Origin: Acetatifactor sp.
GTDB taxonomy: Bacteria; Bacillota; Clostridia; Lachnospirales; Lachnospiraceae
Reading direction: 5' to 3'
DNA: 7,223 bases
NCBI GenBank assembly: GCA_024699575.1
Contig: JAILPF010000002.1
Coordinates: forward strand, 1-7,223
In this document: one piece after another, positions 3,977-7,223 of the stretch
Position numbering within the stretch: position 1 is the first letter of the stretch
Layout of the letters: the number at the start of each line of letters is the position of its first letter
Made by a program: the position numbers and the translations under genes
The notes under the pieces: generated by a model
The model's database searches: none
Told to the model about the DNA's origin: nothing
Seen by the model: the letters and a program-made list of their open reading frames with translations, nothing else

Positions 3977-6754
3977 ATGGGAGCAAAGAACGATCCGCAC
4001 TACCCGCTTCGGCCGGAGAATGCAAATGTGGACGGACCATTTAGAGAGCCGATAGCCAAGTTGGGGAAGATGATTACGGACAGAATTCCAATCAAACTGG
4101 GGTTACACAAGATTACGAAAGATGATCCGGAATATTGGGCACTAGCTTGTATGTGTACGGATGAGGAGGCAGAGCTGGCACTGAAATTTGGGGGTATCAG
4201 AAAGCCGAAGACCTTTGCTGAGATTAAAGCAATATCAGGTATTGAGGAGAAAAAGCTTCAAGAGTTGCTGGATCATATGTCCTACACCGGGGTCATAGAG
4301 TGGAATTATGAAAATCCTGCGCATGAAAAACAGTATCTTGTTCCGATGTTTGTGCCGGGTTCCGGTGAATTTTCCAATATGAATAAAGACTTAATGGATG
4401 AACACCCCGAGCTTGGTATGTTCTTTGAACATATGACCAGACTTCCACTGGAAAAGGTGACCCCGATGGTTCCTCCCGGAGGCGCAGGAATTGGTATGCA
4501 CGTTATTCCCGTGGAAAAGGCGATTGAGATGAACAGTGAGGCCATCAGTATTGAGAAAATTTCCCATTGGCTGGATAAGTATGATGGCAAATATGCGAAG
4601 TCCCCATGTTCCTGCCGTAGAAGCCGTAAGACATATGATGAGGGCTGCGGAGACGTGGAAGACGGATGGTGTATCGCTGTTGGGGATATGGCAGATTATG
4701 TGGTGGAGACCAATAAGGGTGGACAGTACATAACCAGGGAGGAAGCACTGGAGATATTTAAGAAAGGTGAAGAAAACGGATTTGTTCACCAGATTACAAA
4801 TATCGATGGTGAGGATAAAATTTTTGCCATCTGTAACTGTAATGTAAATGTTTGCTATGCTCTTCGTACCTCCCTTCTGTTTAACACACCGAACCTTTCC
4901 CGTTCTTCTTATGTTGCAAAAGTTGACCCGAAGAAATGTGTTGCCTGTGGACGTTGCGTAGAGTTCTGCCCGGCAGGTGCGGTAAAACTGGGACAGAAGC
5001 TTTGTAAAAAGGACGGAACAGAGGTGGAATATCCGAAGCATGTTCTGCCTTCTGAGAAGAATTGGTCGGAGGAGGACTGGGATTGGGATTACAGAGATAA
5101 TAACAGGGTGGAGAGCTATCGGACCGGAACTGCTCCTTGTAAGACCGCATGTCCGGCGCATATTGCGGTAGAGGGTTATCTGAAGATGGCTTCACAGGGG
5201 CGTTACACCGAGGCTCTTGCTTTGATTAAGAAGAATAATCCACTTCCTGCCATTTGTGGACATATCTGTAACAGGCGCTGTGAGGATGCATGCACGAGAG
5301 GCAGTATTGATCAGGCTATCGCTATTGATGAAGTAAAGAAATTCATTGCGATGCAGGATTTGAATGCAGAAACCAGATACGTTCCCAAGAAAGTGATTCC
5401 CAGAGTGGATGGAGATTTCTCGGATGATAAAGTTGCCATTATCGGAGCGGGGCCTGCAGGACTTTCCTGTGCATTCTACCTTGCGGAAAAAGGCTATAAG
5501 CCTGTCATTTTCGAGAAAAATGAGAAGCCCGGAGGAATGTTGGTATACGGTATCCCTTCCTATAAGTTAGAGAAGAATGTGGTGGAAGCAGAGATTGATA
5601 TTATAAAAGAGATGGGTGTGGAGATTCGCACCGGCATTGAAGTGGGTAAGGACATTACGCTGGATGAACTCAGAAAGCAAGGCTTCAAGGCATTTTACAT
5701 TGCCATCGGATGTCAGGGCGGAAGAAGTGTGGGTGTTCCCGGTGAAGAAGCAACAGGTGTTGTCAGCGCTGTGGACTTCCTGCATGAAGTGAATCTGAGA
5801 GAAGCCTATGATGTGAAAGGTGATATCGTCGTTGTGGGTGGCGGTAACGTGGCCGTTGACTGTGCAAGAGATGCCGTAAGAGTCGGAGCACCTAAGGTAA
5901 CCATGATTTGTCTGGAAGGGGAGCATGAGATGCCTGCCTCCGATGATGAAGTCCTGGAAGCAAAGGAAGACTATATTTCCATTCAGTGTGGATGGGGACC
6001 CAAGGAGATTCTGAAAGATGAAAACGGTGCTGTAAGCGGTATCGTATTCAAAAAATGTGTTTCCGTAAAAGATGAGACCGGAAGGTTCAACCCCAAATAT
6101 AATGAGGAAGAAACGATTACGGTTCCCTGTAAGCATGTGGTACTTGCGGTTGGACAGAGCATTATCTGGGGAGATCTTCTGAAGGGTTCCAAGGTGGAGC
6201 TTGGCAGAGGGCGCGGCGTTGTTGCAGATCCGGTAACCTACCAGACAGCTGAACCGGATATATTTGTGGGTGGGGATGTCTATACCGGACCGAAGTTTGC
6301 AATTGATGCAATTGCGGCAGGCAAAGAGGGAGCTATTTCTATTCACCGTTTTGTTCAACCACATACATCCCTTACCATCGGGCGTAATAAGAATGACTAT
6401 GTGGAACTTGATAAGGACGATATTTTAGTGGAATCTTACGATAATTCCAAGCGGCAGATTCCGGGTCGAAAGGAAGGAGAGACAAAGGGCTTTAGAGATA
6501 CCAAGCTTGTGTTCACTGAGGAACAGGTGAAAAAGGAAACCAGTAGATGCCTGGAATGTGGGGCTTCCGTTGTGGACGAGAATCATTGTATCGGATGTGG
6601 AATCTGTACCACCAAGTGTGAATTTGATGCTATCCATTTATATCGTGAGAATCCTGAATGCTCCACCATGCGCAGAAGTGAAGATAAGTTGAAATATATT
6701 CTTCCCTATGCAGCAAAGCAAAAAATCAATATTGTGTTCAAAAAGAAAAAGTAA
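3977..6754 (+). CDS. Composite Fe-S flavoprotein NAD(P)H oxidoreductase (GltD/NfnB-like core with extra ferredoxin domains)
   Basis: The 925-residue cytoplasmic product probably moves electrons between NAD(P)H, FAD and several Fe-S clusters. Residues 1 to about 310 are a Cys-rich N-terminal domain: a winged-helix-like stretch (about 50-112), then C211-S-C213-R, C224, C232, C286-N-C288 and C293, a likely non-standard cluster site. A complete [4Fe-4S] motif follows (C321..C324..C327...C331-P). The GltD-like part starts near 380 with C388, C392, C427, C431, C435 and C439. It continues with an FAD dinucleotide fold (GAGPAG 490-495), an NAD(P)H fold (GGGNVA 621-626) and the FAD-closing VGGDVYTGP (764-772). 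The C-terminus adds C858..C861 and another ferredoxin motif (C871..C874..C877...C881). GltD or NfnB subunits alone are about 450-490 residues, so this is an enlarged fusion. GGAGG at 3966-3970, 6 bases before ATG, supports the start. hypA begins 27 bases after the stop. The electron partner and exact reaction are unknown. Confidence 0.88.
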   Translation: MGAKNDPHYPLRPENANVDGPFREPIAKLGKMITDRIPIKLGLHKITKDDPEYWALACMCTDEEAELALKFGGIRKPKTFAEIKAISGIEEKKLQELLDHMSYTGVIEWNYENPAHEKQYLVPMFVPGSGEFSNMNKDLMDEHPELGMFFEHMTRLPLEKVTPMVPPGGAGIGMHVIPVEKAIEMNSEAISIEKISHWLDKYDGKYAKSPCSCRRSRKTYDEGCGDVEDGWCIAVGDMADYVVETNKGGQYITREEALEIFKKGEENGFVHQITNIDGEDKIFAICNCNVNVCYALRTSLLFNTPNLSRSSYVAKVDPKKCVACGRCVEFCPAGAVKLGQKLCKKDGTEVEYPKHVLPSEKNWSEEDWDWDYRDNNRVESYRTGTAPCKTACPAHIAVEGYLKMASQGRYTEALALIKKNNPLPAICGHICNRRCEDACTRGSIDQAIAIDEVKKFIAMQDLNAETRYVPKKVIPRVDGDFSDDKVAIIGAGPAGLSCAFYLAEKGYKPVIFEKNEKPGGMLVYGIPSYKLEKNVVEAEIDIIKEMGVEIRTGIEVGKDITLDELRKQGFKAFYIAIGCQGGRSVGVPGEEATGVVSAVDFLHEVNLREAYDVKGDIVVVGGGNVAVDCARDAVRVGAPKVTMICLEGEHEMPASDDEVLEAKEDYISIQCGWGPKEILKDENGAVSGIVFKKCVSVKDETGRFNPKYNEEETITVPCKHVVLAVGQSIIWGDLLKGSKVELGRGRGVVADPVTYQTAEPDIFVGGDVYTGPKFAIDAIAAGKEGAISIHRFVQPHTSLTIGRNKNDYVELDKDDILVESYDNSKRQIPGRKEGETKGFRDTKLVFTEEQVKKETSRCLECGASVVDENHCIGCGICTTKCEFDAIHLYRENPECSTMRRSEDKLKYILPYAAKQKINIVFKKKK

Positions 6755-6781
6755 GATTGAGTTGCAGGAAGGGCAGAATAT

Positions 6782-7126
6782 ATGCATGAACTTGGGGTGG
6801 TCTTCAAAGTGATTGATAACTTAAAGGAAGTGGCAGAGGAAAACAGCATCGATAAGATAAGCAGAGTGACCATCGGACTGGGTGAGGTCTCAACGGTAAT
6901 CCCGGAGTATTTGCAGGATTGTTTTAAATGGGCAAAGCGTAAATCGCCTCTGGTGGAAGAGTGTGAACTTGAGATTGAAACAATTCCGGCAGTTACTTAT
7001 TGTGAAGATTGCGGTGAGACCTATCCTACCGTTTCGTTTGCCAAAATCTGTCCTCGTTGTCACAGTGAGAACACCTATCTGATACAGGGCAATGAGTTTG
7101 TCATAAAGGAGATAGAGGTGCCATAG
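6782..7126 (+). CDS. hypA: Nickel metallochaperone HypA (hydrogenase maturation)
   Basis: The 114-residue product matches the usual HypA/HybF length. It begins M-H2-E3-L, where H2 is the conserved nickel ligand that requires this exact start. The C-terminal half carries the zinc site as two pairs: C74-E-D-C77 and C90-P-R-C93, with H94 after the second. HypA delivers Ni(II), together with the GTPase HypB, to the large subunit of [NiFe] hydrogenases (in some bacteria also to urease). AGGAAGGG (6766-6773), 8 bases upstream, supports the start. It is probably cotranscribed with the oxidoreductase upstream and the probable hypB downstream. No nickel enzyme is visible in the window, so the client must lie elsewhere. 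Confidence 0.96.
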   Translation: MHELGVVFKVIDNLKEVAEENSIDKISRVTIGLGEVSTVIPEYLQDCFKWAKRKSPLVEECELEIETIPAVTYCEDCGETYPTVSFAKICPRCHSENTYLIQGNEFVIKEIEVP

Positions 7127-7174
7127 AAGCATGTGCTTGATATGGAAGACAGGAATGGGGCGGGAGTAGACAAC

Positions 7175-7223
7175 ATGAATGAGCGTGAGATAGAAATCTT
7201 GGAAACCAAAGAAAATGTCCTTG
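7175..7223 (+). CDS. hypB: Start of a probable hypB (partial, runs off the window)
   Basis: Sixteen codons are visible, encoding MNEREIEILETKENVL. HypB proteins commonly begin with a short segment ending in a K.NVL-type motif before an N-D-containing helix and the GTPase P-loop, which would lie beyond the window. GGGAG (7162-7166) sits 8 bases before this ATG. An in-frame ATG at 7142 would add 11 residues but has no ribosome binding site. The position 48 bases after hypA is the usual place for hypB. Identification rests on context and very little sequence. Confidence 0.55.
   Translation, partial: MNEREIEILETKENVL

Noticed and set aside
4391..5161. 256-residue minus-strand open frame
   Set aside because: It lies wholly inside the oxidoreductase gene, whose Cys motifs and cofactor folds are unmistakable. 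The antisense translation shows no domain, ribosome binding site or neighbour context.
5567..6364. 265-residue minus-strand open frame
   Set aside because: It is antisense to the FAD/NAD(P)H-binding region of the same gene and shows no recognisable protein features.

Overview
The window looks like chromosomal DNA from an anaerobic Firmicute, most likely a gut Clostridia/Lachnospiraceae-type bacterium. Three things suggest this: strong AGGAGG-type ribosome binding sites, moderately AT-rich coding sequence, and a group II intron reverse transcriptase whose protein sequence resembles (from memory) those common in Lachnospiraceae. The taxonomic call is inference.

Layout, left to right. (1) The 3' end of a tRNA gene (1-31) is followed by a strong hairpin terminator (43-77). 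(2) A well-formed promoter (97-125) and a strong ribosome binding site lead into a secreted multidomain protein gene (160-1817). It carries three 42-residue repeats, a Ser-rich linker, two carboxypeptidase-regulatory-like beta domains and a YfaP/DUF2135-like C-terminal domain. Its signal peptide lies in a different frame from the body. The break falls in a T7 tract that reads T TTT TTA in frame, the same heptamer as the HIV-1 -1 frameshift site. A single -1 slip, or one extra T, restores a perfect signal peptide. (3) After a second hairpin comes a lipoprotein trypsin-like serine protease with a complete His/Asp/Ser triad (1897-2691). (4) From about 2740 to 3885 lies a decayed group II intron. 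Its reverse transcriptase/maturase is in three fragments, one in each frame, with the catalytic core missing, but a recognisable ribozyme domain V remains. (5) Downstream is a redox/metallocentre cluster: a 925-residue multi-Fe-S FAD/NAD(P)H oxidoreductase (3977-6754), then hypA (6782-7126), then the start of a probable hypB (7175 to the window end).

The left half is a cell-surface pair: a secreted repeat protein and a membrane-anchored protease next to it. The right half is an apparent operon linking an NAD(P)H-dependent Fe-S flavoprotein to nickel insertion proteins, which points to a Ni enzyme (hydrogenase, or possibly another Ni enzyme) encoded nearby. The intron sits between the two units; a candidate promoter for the right-hand operon lies at or just past its 3' end.

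The two most interesting points are the in-frame slippery heptamer at the signal peptide/mature protein boundary, and the composite oxidoreductase with an unusual cysteine-rich N-terminal domain coupled to hypA.
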